This document shows, piece after piece, positions 34,976 to 44,389 of a stretch of 64,000 nt of DNA. The stretch lies in assembly GCA_934668875.1 (NCBI GenBank), contig CAKUON010000003.1, positions 62,001 to 126,000 of the forward strand, read 5' to 3'. The number at the start of each line of letters is the position of its first letter. Position 1 is the first letter of the stretch. The translations under genes and the position numbers were made by a program. Source of the stretch: an uncultured Collinsella sp. GTDB taxonomy: Bacteria; Actinomycetota; Coriobacteriia; Coriobacteriales; Coriobacteriaceae. The notes below the pieces were generated by a model. It was not told where the DNA came from and did no database searches. It worked only from the letters and a program-made list of their open reading frames with translations.

Positions 34976-37195
34976 ATGAAGAAATGCTCATTTGGGGTAC
35001 TGGCCGTTTTGGGCCTTGCTTCTTTGGGGTTCCTGTTGGGTTCGCCCTTGCCGTCGTTTGGCTTTGATGCTAGTAGCTCTGTTGACGACTCATCATCCGC
35101 CCTGGTTGGGACCCATGTCGACTCAAGTGTCTCAAATGCTGGTGTTCAGGACGAGTCGACTTCAATAGTTGAGGCGGACGCTCAGGTAGATAAAGGGGCT
35201 TCTTCTGAGGCTTCGGACCAAGTTACTTGGCATCAGGGATGGATATCACCCGAAGAAGGGGCTGGTTTTTGGCGCTGGGGCTTGTCTGATGGAACAATTG
35301 CGGCTTCTTCTTGGAAATATATAAGCGGTAGCTGGTACTGGTTCGACGACGAAGGTCGAATGGCTCAGGATGGATTGGTCCAGGTCGGGGGTGCGACTTA
35401 TGGATTCTCCCCTTCGGGCGCAATGCGTGTCGGCTGGTACCTAGATACTACGGGCTCCACTTCTGCTTGGCGTTATTTCTCCGGTTCTGGCGCCATGGTA
35501 AAAGGCTGGCTTTTAGACGGCAGCAACTGGTATTGGCTGGATGATGAGTGCAAGATGGTCCACGATGCAATGCTGCAGATCGGGGGAGCCACGTATGGAT
35601 TCTCCTCTTCTGGCGCAATGCTTATCGGATGGCATCTTGATGCTTCCGTCTGGCATTATTTCTCCGGCTCTGGCGCCCTGGTAAAGGGTTGGCTCTCGGA
35701 TGGGGGCCGTTGGTACTGGCTTGATCCTGCGGACGGTTCTATGGCCACCGGGCTGAATGCATGCAATGGAACCCCTTATATTTTTAACGGATCGGGGGCC
35801 ATGCTCTCCTCTCGGTGGGCATTTGCTGACAACAACTGGTATTACGCTGACTCCAACGGCTTGCTACATGGAGGCTGGTTACTTCTAGGGAATTCTTGGT
35901 ATTACCTGGATCCAGGAAGCCATATTATGCTTACGGGCTTTGTGCAAGTGGATGCATCCTCCTACTTCCTTACTAGTTCAGGTGCCATGGCAACAGGATG
36001 GGCACTTGCTGATGGTGCTTGGTATTACGCCGCATCAAACGGAGCTATTCAACGTGGGCGATGGATAAAGTCCGGAAGCGCCTGGTATTACCTTGATGAT
36101 GCATCCGGCGCAATGCGTACTGGTGAATATACGGTAGGCGACACACGCTATTATTCTAATGATTCCGGTGCGATGGCATCTTCGCGCTGGATCAACTTGA
36201 GTGACGGTGTGTCATGGGCGAATTCGTCTGGAGCACTGAGCGACCCGTTGCCTACTTCATCTGATGGATCTCCCGTAATCGCCGATCGTGCCGACTTGTC
36301 TTCATTGCCAGGTACAATTCATATTGGAGACGCAGTTTTCTATGCGGACGCAAACGGTGTCGTTAATGTGGCATCTGGTTGGATTATGTCGAATGACGCT
36401 TCTGACGAAAACGGCAATAACTGGTACTACGCATCTTCCAATGGTGTCCTTAAGTCTGGTTGGCAATATGTCAACGGTGCGTGGTATTGGATGGACCCTT
36501 CCACATTCAAGATGAAAACTGGATGGCTTAATGAGGGCGGTACGTGGTACTGGCTCCAGCCTTCGGGTGCCATGTTTGCTAATGGGTGGCTGAAAATCGA
36601 TGGCGTTGACTACTACTTCAATGCAAGCGGTGCATGGTTGAATACGTCTGGTTCTGTTTTGGGGGTCAATAGGTCTAGCCTGGTCAATTGGCTTATGAGT
36701 CACGAAAACGACGGCTATTACTGTGGAACACGGTACGATACACGCGTTAGCCAGGAAACATGCATGTATCCAAAGGGGGATCCCCGTTGGGATGGTTATA
36801 CGGGTATGAACTGCGGTGGATTTGTATCGCATGCATATATGAAAGCGGGCGGTAATTTAGCTCCCATTGCCGCCGAGCAGAGCCATTCCCCTTGGAGTGG
36901 GGGTCCCGGAAGGGGCGGCTGCGTAAACGCGTATCGTTGGTACGGCTACGCTATCGATACGTGTGCGAATGTGACTTATTTCAGCTCTATTGATGAGCTG
37001 TTACGTAGTGGTTTGGCTCGTAAGGGGGACATTGTATTCTTCAATCCTTACAATCCATATGCGGATGATAGCCACATTGGCTTTTTCTGGGGTAATTCGC
37101 CGAGCGAAAATTTGTTCTGGCATAGCGATGGCTATGGAAATCGCATTTCCGGTTTGACCGCGTTGGGCCCATCGAAAGTAATATTGATTCGTTAG
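34976..37195 (+). CDS. Secreted choline-binding-type repeat protein with NlpC/P60-like C-terminus
   Basis: The product (about 739 aa) has a signal peptide (MKKCSFGVLAVLGLASLGFLLG). Some twenty wall-binding repeats follow (WYYADSNGLLHGGW, GSWYWFDDEGRMA). The C-terminal 170 residues hold a cysteine-peptidase-like domain: MNCGGFVSHAYMKAGG, then RKGDIVFFNP and DSHIGFFWG. The Cys and His fit an NlpC/P60-type endopeptidase that cuts peptidoglycan stem peptides. I prefer the ATG at 34976, which directly opens the signal peptide, although no strong ribosome site is visible. Confidence 0.8.
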   Translation: MKKCSFGVLAVLGLASLGFLLGSPLPSFGFDASSSVDDSSSALVGTHVDSSVSNAGVQDESTSIVEADAQVDKGASSEASDQVTWHQGWISPEEGAGFWRWGLSDGTIAASSWKYISGSWYWFDDEGRMAQDGLVQVGGATYGFSPSGAMRVGWYLDTTGSTSAWRYFSGSGAMVKGWLLDGSNWYWLDDECKMVHDAMLQIGGATYGFSSSGAMLIGWHLDASVWHYFSGSGALVKGWLSDGGRWYWLDPADGSMATGLNACNGTPYIFNGSGAMLSSRWAFADNNWYYADSNGLLHGGWLLLGNSWYYLDPGSHIMLTGFVQVDASSYFLTSSGAMATGWALADGAWYYAASNGAIQRGRWIKSGSAWYYLDDASGAMRTGEYTVGDTRYYSNDSGAMASSRWINLSDGVSWANSSGALSDPLPTSSDGSPVIADRADLSSLPGTIHIGDAVFYADANGVVNVASGWIMSNDASDENGNNWYYASSNGVLKSGWQYVNGAWYWMDPSTFKMKTGWLNEGGTWYWLQPSGAMFANGWLKIDGVDYYFNASGAWLNTSGSVLGVNRSSLVNWLMSHENDGYYCGTRYDTRVSQETCMYPKGDPRWDGYTGMNCGGFVSHAYMKAGGNLAPIAAEQSHSPWSGGPGRGGCVNAYRWYGYAIDTCANVTYFSSIDELLRSGLARKGDIVFFNPYNPYADDSHIGFFWGNSPSENLFWHSDGYGNRISGLTALGPSKVILIR

Positions 37196-37208
37196 AATGC
37201 TGGGTAGT

Positions 37209-37237
37209 AAGGGGTCTCTCTGAGGCCCCTTCTTTTT
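37209..37237 (+). terminator. Rho-independent terminator
   Basis: AAGGGG and CCCCTT pair around TCTCTCTGAGG and are followed by CTTTTT, shortly after the stop at 37195. The rest of the gap up to 37462 shows no gene. Confidence 0.75.
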
Positions 37238-37462
37238 CGATATTTGGTATCAGAGCTAATTCGATGCCGTTATTCTTTGGGGAGGTAGAGTTGGGATATT
37301 GAGCCCTAGGTTTCAACCCTGCTGTTAAGCAGTTGTTTACAGTGCAGTATCGCGTGCATTTTATTTTCGTTCTAGATTGCGTCTTGTCCCGTTGGATGTT
37401 CGGAAATCTTTCATAGCCATGCTGTAAGCTAGACGCAATCAAGAGCGAATGACGAGGTTTAC

Positions 37463-39196
37463 ATGAACAAACATCTTGAGTTGTTGTCGGCATCGTTGGT
37501 GCTGATGGCCCTTGCGTCCATATCTGTGTTTGTATTCCCTGCGAATGCGGAGGCTGCACAGGCTCTGGTTGAGAATTCTTGGCGTTATGAGGATGGGCAA
37601 TTAGTCGCAGAGGAAGATTCTTCAGAAGAAGATGAAATAGCCTTATTGTCCATGGACACCCTTCCCGATGGGGTTACGGCGCAGGGCATTGACGTCAGCG
37701 AGCACCAAGGGCGTATTGACTGGGATGCTGTGAAGGCTTCTGGTATCGATTTCGCTATTCTGCGTATTGGGTTTGGCGCTCCATCTTGGGGCGGTCGTGT
37801 TGATTATCAGTTCAGCCGAAATATTTCTGAGTGCGAGCGTCTTGGAATTCCTTACGGTATCTATATTTATTCGTACGCTCGGGATGATCAGCAAGCAGCT
37901 GACGAGGCATCAATGGTGATTGACTGCCTTTCTGGACATAATCCAAGATTGCCGGTGTATTACGATCTTGAGGATAAGTCGATTATTGCAGATGGCCGAC
38001 AATCCGGAATTGCATCGAGAGCACGGATCTTTTGTAATAGGATTTCTGCTGCAGGATATAATCCAGGCATTTATGCAAATCTGTATTGGTTTAACAATAT
38101 CCTGACCGACTCTGTGTTTAAGAGCGGCTCTTGGGATCATTGGATCGCTCAATATAACTCAAAATGCCACTATACCGGCAATTACAGCTTTTGGCAGTAT
38201 ACGAGTAGTGGAAAAGTTTCTGGTATTAGTGGAAACGTTGATATGAATTACGCGTATATTGATGTTTCTCTTTACCACTGGCAGTTAAAAGAGGGCACTT
38301 GGTATTACGCAACCTCTAGCGGAAAAGCGTACATCGGATGGTTGCATCAGGGTGGCGCCTGGTACTGGCTCGACCCCGACGCGGGCGGCGCCATGGTGAC
38401 GGGCCTACACGAGTGCAACGGCTCCCTGTACTGGTTTAATTCGTCCGGCGCCATGGCGACCGGGTGGGTCCTCGACGGCGGGACCTGGTACTACGCGACG
38501 GGATCCGGCGCGCTGGCGCGCGGCCCCGTATCCGTCGGCGGCGTGCCCTACTGCTTCGATGCCCGTACGGGGGCCATGCTGACGGGCTACCAGACTGATG
38601 TGCAGGGCGTCCGCCGCTACTTCGGCAGCTGCGGTCCCCTTAACGGCTGGGGCCTCGTCGACGGCTCCTGGTACTGGTTTGCGAACGGCATCGCCTCGAC
38701 CGGCTGGCTTAACGCCGGAGGCTCCTGGTACTGGCTCGATCCCGAGGCGGGCGGCGCCATGGTGACGGGCCTCCACGTATGCAGCGGCTCCGCGTATTGG
38801 TTCAGCTCCTCCGGCGCGATGGCTACCGGCTGGGTCCTCGACGGGGGCACCTGGTACTATGCCACGGGCTCCGGCGCCCTCGCCTCCGGTTGGCTTAACC
38901 TAGGCGGCGTCTGGTACTGGCTCGACCCCTCGACGCACGCTATGGCCACGGGCCTGCACGGGTGCAACGGCTCCGCGTACTGGTTCAACGGCTCAGGCGC
39001 CATGGCGACAGGCTGGATCTTCGACGGCGGCATCTGGTACTACGCGACTGGCTCCGGCGCCTTCGCCTCAGGATGGGCCTACATTGGCGGTGCGTGGTAC
39101 TGGCTGGATCCATCGACACACGCGATGGTCACTGGCACTCAACAAATCGACGGGTCACAGTATTCTTTTTCCAGTAGCGGCGTTTGGCTCGGCTAA
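37463..39196 (+). CDS. Secreted GH25 muramidase with choline-binding-type repeats
   Basis: After a signal peptide (residues 1-32) and an acidic linker comes a GH25 lysozyme domain from about residue 72 to 270. It begins AQGIDVSEHQGRIDWDAV and has the catalytic acids in VYYDLEDKSI, with FWQYTSSGKV near the end. Such enzymes cut the MurNAc-GlcNAc bond. The remaining 300 residues are wall-binding repeats, and the protein ends with a repeat-like GVWLG. Base composition changes sharply at about 38350, where the repeats become very GC-rich. A 357-bp part of these is shared with the next gene. Confidence 0.88.
   Translation: MNKHLELLSASLVLMALASISVFVFPANAEAAQALVENSWRYEDGQLVAEEDSSEEDEIALLSMDTLPDGVTAQGIDVSEHQGRIDWDAVKASGIDFAILRIGFGAPSWGGRVDYQFSRNISECERLGIPYGIYIYSYARDDQQAADEASMVIDCLSGHNPRLPVYYDLEDKSIIADGRQSGIASRARIFCNRISAAGYNPGIYANLYWFNNILTDSVFKSGSWDHWIAQYNSKCHYTGNYSFWQYTSSGKVSGISGNVDMNYAYIDVSLYHWQLKEGTWYYATSSGKAYIGWLHQGGAWYWLDPDAGGAMVTGLHECNGSLYWFNSSGAMATGWVLDGGTWYYATGSGALARGPVSVGGVPYCFDARTGAMLTGYQTDVQGVRRYFGSCGPLNGWGLVDGSWYWFANGIASTGWLNAGGSWYWLDPEAGGAMVTGLHVCSGSAYWFSSSGAMATGWVLDGGTWYYATGSGALASGWLNLGGVWYWLDPSTHAMATGLHGCNGSAYWFNGSGAMATGWIFDGGIWYYATGSGAFASGWAYIGGAWYWLDPSTHAMVTGTQQIDGSQYSFSSSGVWLG
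38354..38710 (+). repeat. 357-bp GC-rich block shared with 39773-40129 (copy A)
   Basis: This stretch of the GH25 gene is identical to 39773-40129 apart from about one base, in the same reading frame. Both flanks then diverge, although they still encode similar repeats. This is DNA-level identity, including synonymous sites. Confidence 0.85.
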
Positions 39197-39295
39197 CAGC
39201 CCTTCTTTAATTGCTTTTTTCTAATGACATATTGCGCGAGCCAATCCATTTGTAAACTATGTCTATGTACGATTGGTACTTTCTGGGGGCCGCGC

Positions 39296-41188
39296 ATGGT
39301 AAGAAATAAGACGACAATATTAACTCTATTTGTTCTATCTGCGATATTGCTCGTTGGTCCAAGTGTGGCTGATGCCGAGAATGAGGTTTCTGTAGGCTCT
39401 TCCGAGCCTTCTATTTCCGAACAGCAAGCCTTCTCTTCGGCCGCCATTTCATCCGATTCGATCGATGGTGTCGCTGCTCAAGGATCCATTAAATGGAAGC
39501 AGGGCTGGAATTCGGTTGACGGTAAGTGGTTTTACGCGGATTCGACCAATCCTGTTGTATTGCGTTCCGGCTGGCTTCACACCGGAGGTTCCTGGTACTG
39601 GCTCGATCCCGAGGCGGGCGGCGCTATGGTGACGGGCCTCCACGCATGCGACGGCTCTGCCTACTGGTTCTGCTCCTCCGGTGCGATGGCGACCGGCTGG
39701 GTGCTCGACGGGGACACCTGGTACTACGCGACCGGCTCCGGCGCCCTCGCCTCCGGTTGGCTCAACCTAAGCGGCGCCTGGTACTGGCTCGACCCCGACG
39801 CGGGCGGTGCCATGGTGACGGGCCTACACGAGTGCAACGGCTCCCTGTACTGGTTTAATTCGTCCGGCGCCATGGCGACCGGGTGGGTCCTCGACGGCGG
39901 GACCTGGTACTACGCGACGGGATCCGGCGCGCTGGCGCGCGGCCCCGTATCCGTCGGCGGCGTGCCCTACTGCTTCGATGCCCGTACGGGGGCCATGCTG
40001 ACGGGCTACCAGACTGATGTGCAGGGCGTCCGCCGCTACTTCGGCAGCTGCGGTCCCCTTAACGGCTGGGGCCTCGTCGACGGCTCCTGGTACTGGTTTG
40101 CGAACGGCATCGCCTCGACCGGCTGGCTTTACACCGGCGGTTCCTGGTACTGGCTCGATCCCGAGGCGGGCGGCGCCATGGCGACGGGCCTTCACGCATG
40201 CAACGGCTCAGCGTACTGGTTCAACGCCTCCGGCGCGATGGCGACCGGATGGGTGCTCGACGGCGGTGCCTGGTACTACGCGACGGGCTCAGGCGCGCTG
40301 GCCTCCGGCTGGCTCAACCTAAACGGTACGTGGTACTGGCTCGACCCCTCGACGCACGCCATGGCGACGGGCGTTCAAACTATCGGATCATGTGAATACA
40401 TATTTAATAGATCTGGCAAGATGATGACTAATTGCTGGTCAAACGGTGATGGGTCTTGGATGTATCATTCTTCATCCAGCGGTGCAATTGACCTTAAAGG
40501 CATCATGACCGATTTGGGAATCCAGCTGATTGACGATGACGGGAATGTTAAAACGGGCTGGATTGAGAGTCAGGGTTCTCGATATTATTGTTCTGCTAAT
40601 GGGGTAATTCTGACTGGGTGGCAGCAAATAGCTGGGTCTTGGTATTACTTTAACTCGGATGGTCGAATGACGACCGGCTGGTTTAACGATGGCGGTAATT
40701 GGTTCTGGCTAGATTCCGCTTCTGGCGCAATGAAAACGGGATGGCTTTCCCTTGGGGGCACATGGTATTACCTTGATGCTGCACGTGGGGGAGTAATGTT
40801 GAGTAACGGCTGGTATTGGATCGGCTCTACTGACTATAAGTTCAATTCATCCGGCGCAATGGTTGGCGCTTGGGTTGATGTCCCTTGCTATTCGCAGTAC
40901 CCGGAACTCCCTACTGGCTGTGAGTCGGTTGCCCTTACAAACTTGCTTAACTACTATGGTTTCCGTTTGGGAAAGACGATTATTGCGGATTACTATTTGC
41001 CCAAGGGAAGCGGTGGCAACTTTGTTACCGCCTTTGATGGCAACCCAAGGCGTAGCAGCGGGGGTCTCATGGGATGTGTTGCTCCTCGATTACTATTGCC
41101 GGTAATAACTTTCTGCGCGCTGCTGGAAGTGGCAAGCAGGCAAAAGACGTCTCTTTCTCGTCAATTTCTTCCATTAAGAATAGGCTGA
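39296..41188 (+). CDS. Secreted repeat protein with C39-like peptidase domain, frameshifted
   Basis: The ATG at 39296 (GGGGG upstream) opens a signal peptide (TILTLFVLSAILLVGPSVADA). About 500 residues of wall-binding repeats follow. Then a papain-like C39-type peptidase begins: VDVPCYSQYPELPTGCESVALTNLLNYYG, with the catalytic Cys in TGCES. The frame breaks at a five-G run (41060-41064). One extra G would restore GGSHGMCCSSITIAG and join it to 41074-41442. As read, the protein ends with about 40 out-of-frame residues and lacks the catalytic His. Confidence 0.75.
   Translation: MVRNKTTILTLFVLSAILLVGPSVADAENEVSVGSSEPSISEQQAFSSAAISSDSIDGVAAQGSIKWKQGWNSVDGKWFYADSTNPVVLRSGWLHTGGSWYWLDPEAGGAMVTGLHACDGSAYWFCSSGAMATGWVLDGDTWYYATGSGALASGWLNLSGAWYWLDPDAGGAMVTGLHECNGSLYWFNSSGAMATGWVLDGGTWYYATGSGALARGPVSVGGVPYCFDARTGAMLTGYQTDVQGVRRYFGSCGPLNGWGLVDGSWYWFANGIASTGWLYTGGSWYWLDPEAGGAMATGLHACNGSAYWFNASGAMATGWVLDGGAWYYATGSGALASGWLNLNGTWYWLDPSTHAMATGVQTIGSCEYIFNRSGKMMTNCWSNGDGSWMYHSSSSGAIDLKGIMTDLGIQLIDDDGNVKTGWIESQGSRYYCSANGVILTGWQQIAGSWYYFNSDGRMTTGWFNDGGNWFWLDSASGAMKTGWLSLGGTWYYLDAARGGVMLSNGWYWIGSTDYKFNSSGAMVGAWVDVPCYSQYPELPTGCESVALTNLLNYYGFRLGKTIIADYYLPKGSGGNFVTAFDGNPRRSSGGLMGCVAPRLLLPVITFCALLEVASRQKTSLSRQFLPLRIG
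39773..40129 (+). repeat. 357-bp GC-rich block shared with 38354-38710 (copy B)
   Basis: See copy A. In this gene the block starts at GGCGCCTGGTACTGG and ends at GGCTGGCTT, after which the two copies part (TACACC here, AACGCC in copy A). Confidence 0.85.
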
Positions 41189-41442
41189 CCTGTGGACAGC
41201 CAGTTGAGATGTGGAACACCGAGTGGGGAAGCTGGCCAGGAGGGCGTTATGCTACGCGTTGGTACAACGGGCATTCCTATGGCCTGTGGGGCGGTAATCA
41301 TGCCGTAGTCCTTAAGGGCTATGATGATGAGCAGGGTATCGTCTATCTTTCGGATTCGATAAACGGCAACGTTACGCGAAATGCTCAGATATTCTTCGGT
41401 ACATGGCAACAGATGGATAGTCAGGCCGTGGTAATTGAGTAA
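41074..41442 (+). pseudogene. C-terminal half of the C39-like peptidase, out of frame
   Basis: This frame carries the rest of the peptidase domain: GGNHAVVLKGYDDEQGIVYLSD, which includes the expected catalytic His and the following Asp/Asn-type strand, then GTWQQMDSQAVVIE. It has no own ribosome site. It is two bases out of register with the upstream frame, consistent with loss of one G in the run at 41060-41064. Confidence 0.75.
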
Positions 41443-41451
41443 CTTTGATGC

Positions 41452-41482
41452 TAAAAAGGGGAGGACTCAATGAGTCCTCCCC
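41452..41482 (-). terminator. Bidirectional terminator between repeat protein and licB
   Basis: GGGGAGGACTCA (41458-41469) and TGAGTCCTCCCC (41471-41482) form a perfect 12-bp stem. On the minus strand TTTTT follows directly, so it ends the lic operon; it may also serve the plus-strand gene. Confidence 0.85.
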
Positions 41483-41507
41483 TTCGCTTAATTTCTGCTA
41501 TCAAGTC

Positions 41508-42449
41508 TTATGCAGTTCGCTTGCGACCAAACAGCTCATCCCAATTACTGGCTGCCAATACGGTTCCGCAAACAATTACAATGCAGCAAATTACAGACGC
41601 CATGTCGGGAATTGTGCCAAGCAAAATGAGGCCAAAGACTACCGACCATGCCGAATAGGAGATGTTCAGAGCCATTGCGCGTGCCGCTCCAATAGCGGCA
41701 ATGCCCTTGTAATAGAACAGATAAGAAGCCGTTCCTGCGAGTCCGGCCAGTGCAATGATCAGCGTCGGCATGCTCGGGATGGCTCCTATCGTAAAGTGCC
41801 ATGCGCCGAAGAGGGGGAGAACAAGTACCCCATAAACAAGCGCGCTTGCAGTTTCGCGAATCTGCAAAGCGGTTTCATCGTCAACGGCGTCATCCTTCAT
41901 TCCCCATGCGCACAGCACAGCCTCAGATCCCCATCCAATAACGGCGAGTACGGCTCCGAGCAATCCGAGGGGGGCATTTGCAATTTCGCTCGATCCGGCC
42001 GATAGATAGCCCATCGTCATCACGCCACAAAGGGCGACAAGAAGGGATAATATTTGGCCCTTGCTCATTTTTTCCTTCAGCAGCAGGAATGACAGGAATG
42101 CTCCGACTGCGGGGTAAAAGGCGGAGATAATTGCCGTGTAGGCGGCCCCGATATTGTTGATCGCCAATACGTAGCCTGTCATTCCGATGGGTCCTCCGAG
42201 CAGCGCTCCGGCGATGACTACCTTTCCTGAACGAGTCTTTAGAGCGGCGAGCGTATCCTTTAGTCTGCCTCGAACGCCCATATAGCCAAAGAGCCAGATT
42301 GCACAGAAGGCATCATGTAGAAAAGAACCTGCGATAGAGGCGCAAGCGAGCGCCTCCGCCGTTCCGACGTAGGGCGCGAGTGCCAAGCCGATTCCAAGAA
42401 TTACCGTATCGAGGCCCCAGAGGAGGCCGCTAAAAAAGCCGAATTGCAT
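41508..42449 (-). CDS. licB: LicB-type choline importer, DMT/EamA superfamily
   Basis: This 313-aa protein has ten hydrophobic segments in two EamA-like halves, including GLLWGLDTVILGIGLALAPYV and the second-half ALAGLAGTASYLFYYKGIAAIGAARAMALN. That pattern fits LicB of pneumococci and relatives, which imports choline. It follows the kinase/cytidylyltransferase gene by 2 bases, so both are made from one transcript. The assignment to choline rests on this neighbour, since DMT carriers have varied substrates. Confidence 0.82.
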   Translation of the reverse strand: MQFGFFSGLLWGLDTVILGIGLALAPYVGTAEALACASIAGSFLHDAFCAIWLFGYMGVRGRLKDTLAALKTRSGKVVIAGALLGGPIGMTGYVLAINNIGAAYTAIISAFYPAVGAFLSFLLLKEKMSKGQILSLLVALCGVMTMGYLSAGSSEIANAPLGLLGAVLAVIGWGSEAVLCAWGMKDDAVDDETALQIRETASALVYGVLVLPLFGAWHFTIGAIPSMPTLIIALAGLAGTASYLFYYKGIAAIGAARAMALNISYSAWSVVFGLILLGTIPDMASVICCIVIVCGTVLAASNWDELFGRKRTA

Positions 42450-42451
42450 CG

Positions 42452-44224
42452 TTACTCACCTTTCCGATAGATTTCCAGCGCCTTTTTGAGGTATTTGGCA
42501 CCGTAGTTGAAGTAGATATAGAGCCATTCGCCCACAAAATCACCCTCGGCTTCTTTAAGAAGAGCCCAGAGATACCAGCACCACCCTGCGAGGGCAATGT
42601 GCGCATAGTTATGCGCAACTTCGCCATTCGTTGCTTTGCGACCAAAATAAGCGTCAAGTGCGCGGTCGACTTCATCTTCGGAAAGCTCGCAGCAGACACT
42701 ACACGTTCCAAAATCATTCGCGTAGTCGCTCATGCCGGCATATTCCCAGTCAATGAGATAGTACTTATCGTTTTCATCGATAAGGAAATTGAGATAAAAG
42801 AAGTCATTGTGGCAAAGGCATTTTGGCGCGTTGTCGGCCTGAACAAATCGCTCCAGCTCATCGATTTCGGTCGCCATTTCTTTAAACCCCGGAATGTCGA
42901 TGGGTCCTTTCTCTAGGAGAAGCGATTCATAACGCTTTGCCTCAAGATAAAAGTCGAACTCAGTTTCGACATTAGCGCCGCTCTCGTGAAGTGAACGACA
43001 CATCTGCATCATGCGGTTCATTTGGGCGGCGTCATGCGGATCAGGCTGCTTTGCGTTGGGAACAAACTTTGAAATTTTCCAACCACGTTTGGGGTCTTCA
43101 TAGATGAACGTGTCGTCAAGCCCAAGTTCTTTGGCCTTTTTAAGTGCGGCAACTTCGCCATTTCTATTAATAAGCAGCTCGGTCCCGACTCCCGGATGAC
43201 GGTAGACGTACTCTCCCTTGTTAGTTCTAAAGTGACACGATAGATTCGTGAGGCCTTGCTTAAGAGGGTAGACGTCGTGAATCTCTGATTTGGAGCAGCC
43301 GAGCACCTGTTCGATGTTATCGAAAATGTCTGAGTCAACATTTTCGATAAAGTGCGGGTCGAAAACACGAAGCTCATCAAGAGAGTCAAATTCGTTGATT
43401 TCACCCTCAGGATACTTCTTGATTACCATATCGAGTTCCTTGATGTGCTCGATATACAGATCTTCCCAGAGCTTGTCCGCCGTTTCCGGCTTGTTATATT
43501 CCGCTTCAAGTATTTGTTTAAATGCAAGTGAGAAAGCTCGGTCGAAGTAAACATGGCCGAGCATATACCATGCGTTAGAACCACCGATTGTAACATTGGT
43601 GATTCTATCCATTGCACCCGTTTGAATGCACCATTCTTTGGTGGCGCCTTCAGCGTATTGAGCAGAATAAAATGCTTTCCAAACGTATGCCTCAAACGGA
43701 TTGTTGAGAAGGTAATCATCGCTTGAGCAAATGTAGGTGTTGCCAAGACGCTCTTTTACGCACATAAGCGATGCGTGGTTATTCTTGGATGCGTATTCGT
43801 TGTTAACGACAATCGAAACGCCGAACTTGCTTTCAAGATAGAAGAAATACTCTTTTTTATAGCCGACAACGACGGTGATATTGCTGATACCCGCGTCTTG
43901 CAGCTGCCTAATCTGACGCTCAACGAGAATCTCACCACGTACTTTTAAAAGGCCTTTGGGCTTTTCATACGAAATAGGAGCAAAGCGGCTCGAAAGCCCA
44001 GCAGCCAATATCACTGCATTTTCAACTTTATAAGGGTGAAGTGCTTCATACCCGCTGTCGGTCAAACTGTCAGATTCGAGAAGACCCTCACTAGTGAGCT
44101 CCTTATTCGCTGCGTTTACAGAGCCAAGTGAAAGCCCAGTGTGCTCGGCAACTTCTCGCTGGCTGGCATAAGGGTGCTTTAAATATTCGTATAGAACCGT
44201 AAAGTTGCGCTTGCTCAGTTCCAC
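42452..44224 (-). CDS. licC-licA: HTH - choline-phosphate cytidylyltransferase - choline kinase fusion (LicC-LicA)
   Basis: The GTG at 44224 follows GGAGG and gives 590 aa. Residues 1-60 are a winged helix (ASQREVAEHTGLSLGSVNAANKEL). Residues 68-290 are a nucleotidyltransferase: VILAAGLSSRFAPISYEKPKG, with ICSSDDYLL as the metal site. Residues 310-590 are a LicA-type kinase: YPLKQGLTNLSCHF, catalytic CLCHNDFFYLNFLI (H-N-D) and YLIDWEYAGMSDYANDFG. Together these would turn choline into CDP-choline. In pneumococcus and Haemophilus LicA and LicC are separate proteins; the HTH suggests self-regulation. Confidence 0.88.
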   Translation of the reverse strand: MELSKRNFTVLYEYLKHPYASQREVAEHTGLSLGSVNAANKELTSEGLLESDSLTDSGYEALHPYKVENAVILAAGLSSRFAPISYEKPKGLLKVRGEILVERQIRQLQDAGISNITVVVGYKKEYFFYLESKFGVSIVVNNEYASKNNHASLMCVKERLGNTYICSSDDYLLNNPFEAYVWKAFYSAQYAEGATKEWCIQTGAMDRITNVTIGGSNAWYMLGHVYFDRAFSLAFKQILEAEYNKPETADKLWEDLYIEHIKELDMVIKKYPEGEINEFDSLDELRVFDPHFIENVDSDIFDNIEQVLGCSKSEIHDVYPLKQGLTNLSCHFRTNKGEYVYRHPGVGTELLINRNGEVAALKKAKELGLDDTFIYEDPKRGWKISKFVPNAKQPDPHDAAQMNRMMQMCRSLHESGANVETEFDFYLEAKRYESLLLEKGPIDIPGFKEMATEIDELERFVQADNAPKCLCHNDFFYLNFLIDENDKYYLIDWEYAGMSDYANDFGTCSVCCELSEDEVDRALDAYFGRKATNGEVAHNYAHIALAGWCWYLWALLKEAEGDFVGEWLYIYFNYGAKYLKKALEIYRKGE

Positions 44225-44261
44225 TGTAGGCCTCCGATTAAAGTGTTCATTACTTGGTATA

Positions 44262-44290
44262 AGAATAGATTGATTGAACGCAATGTTCAA
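44262..44290 (-). promoter_or_regulatory. lic operon promoter
   Basis: On the minus strand TTGAAC (44290-44285), a 17-base spacer and TATTCT (44267-44262) sit 38 bases before the licC-licA start. The -35 hexamer is inside the palindrome at 44270-44294. Confidence 0.6.
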
Positions 44291-44294
44291 TCAA
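44270..44294. promoter_or_regulatory. Palindromic operator candidate for the lic operon
   Basis: TTGATTGAAC and GTTCAATCAA form perfect 10-bp arms around GCAAT. The site overlaps the lic -35 box and spacer, and lies 96 bp before the divergent repeat-protein gene. The HTH of the LicC-LicA fusion is a natural candidate to bind it. Confidence 0.55.
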
Positions 44295-44389
44295 ATAAGG
44301 TTACCTACATAGACTGAACAGAAAGTAGTGAAAATCAATCACGTAATGTGGATTAAAATAAACAACTGAGATATCTGGGAGGGTTGATT

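Noticed and set aside
41060..41090. Programmed ribosomal frameshift joining the C39 peptidase halves
   Set aside because: No slippery heptamer or clear downstream structure is visible; loss of one G in a run is simpler.
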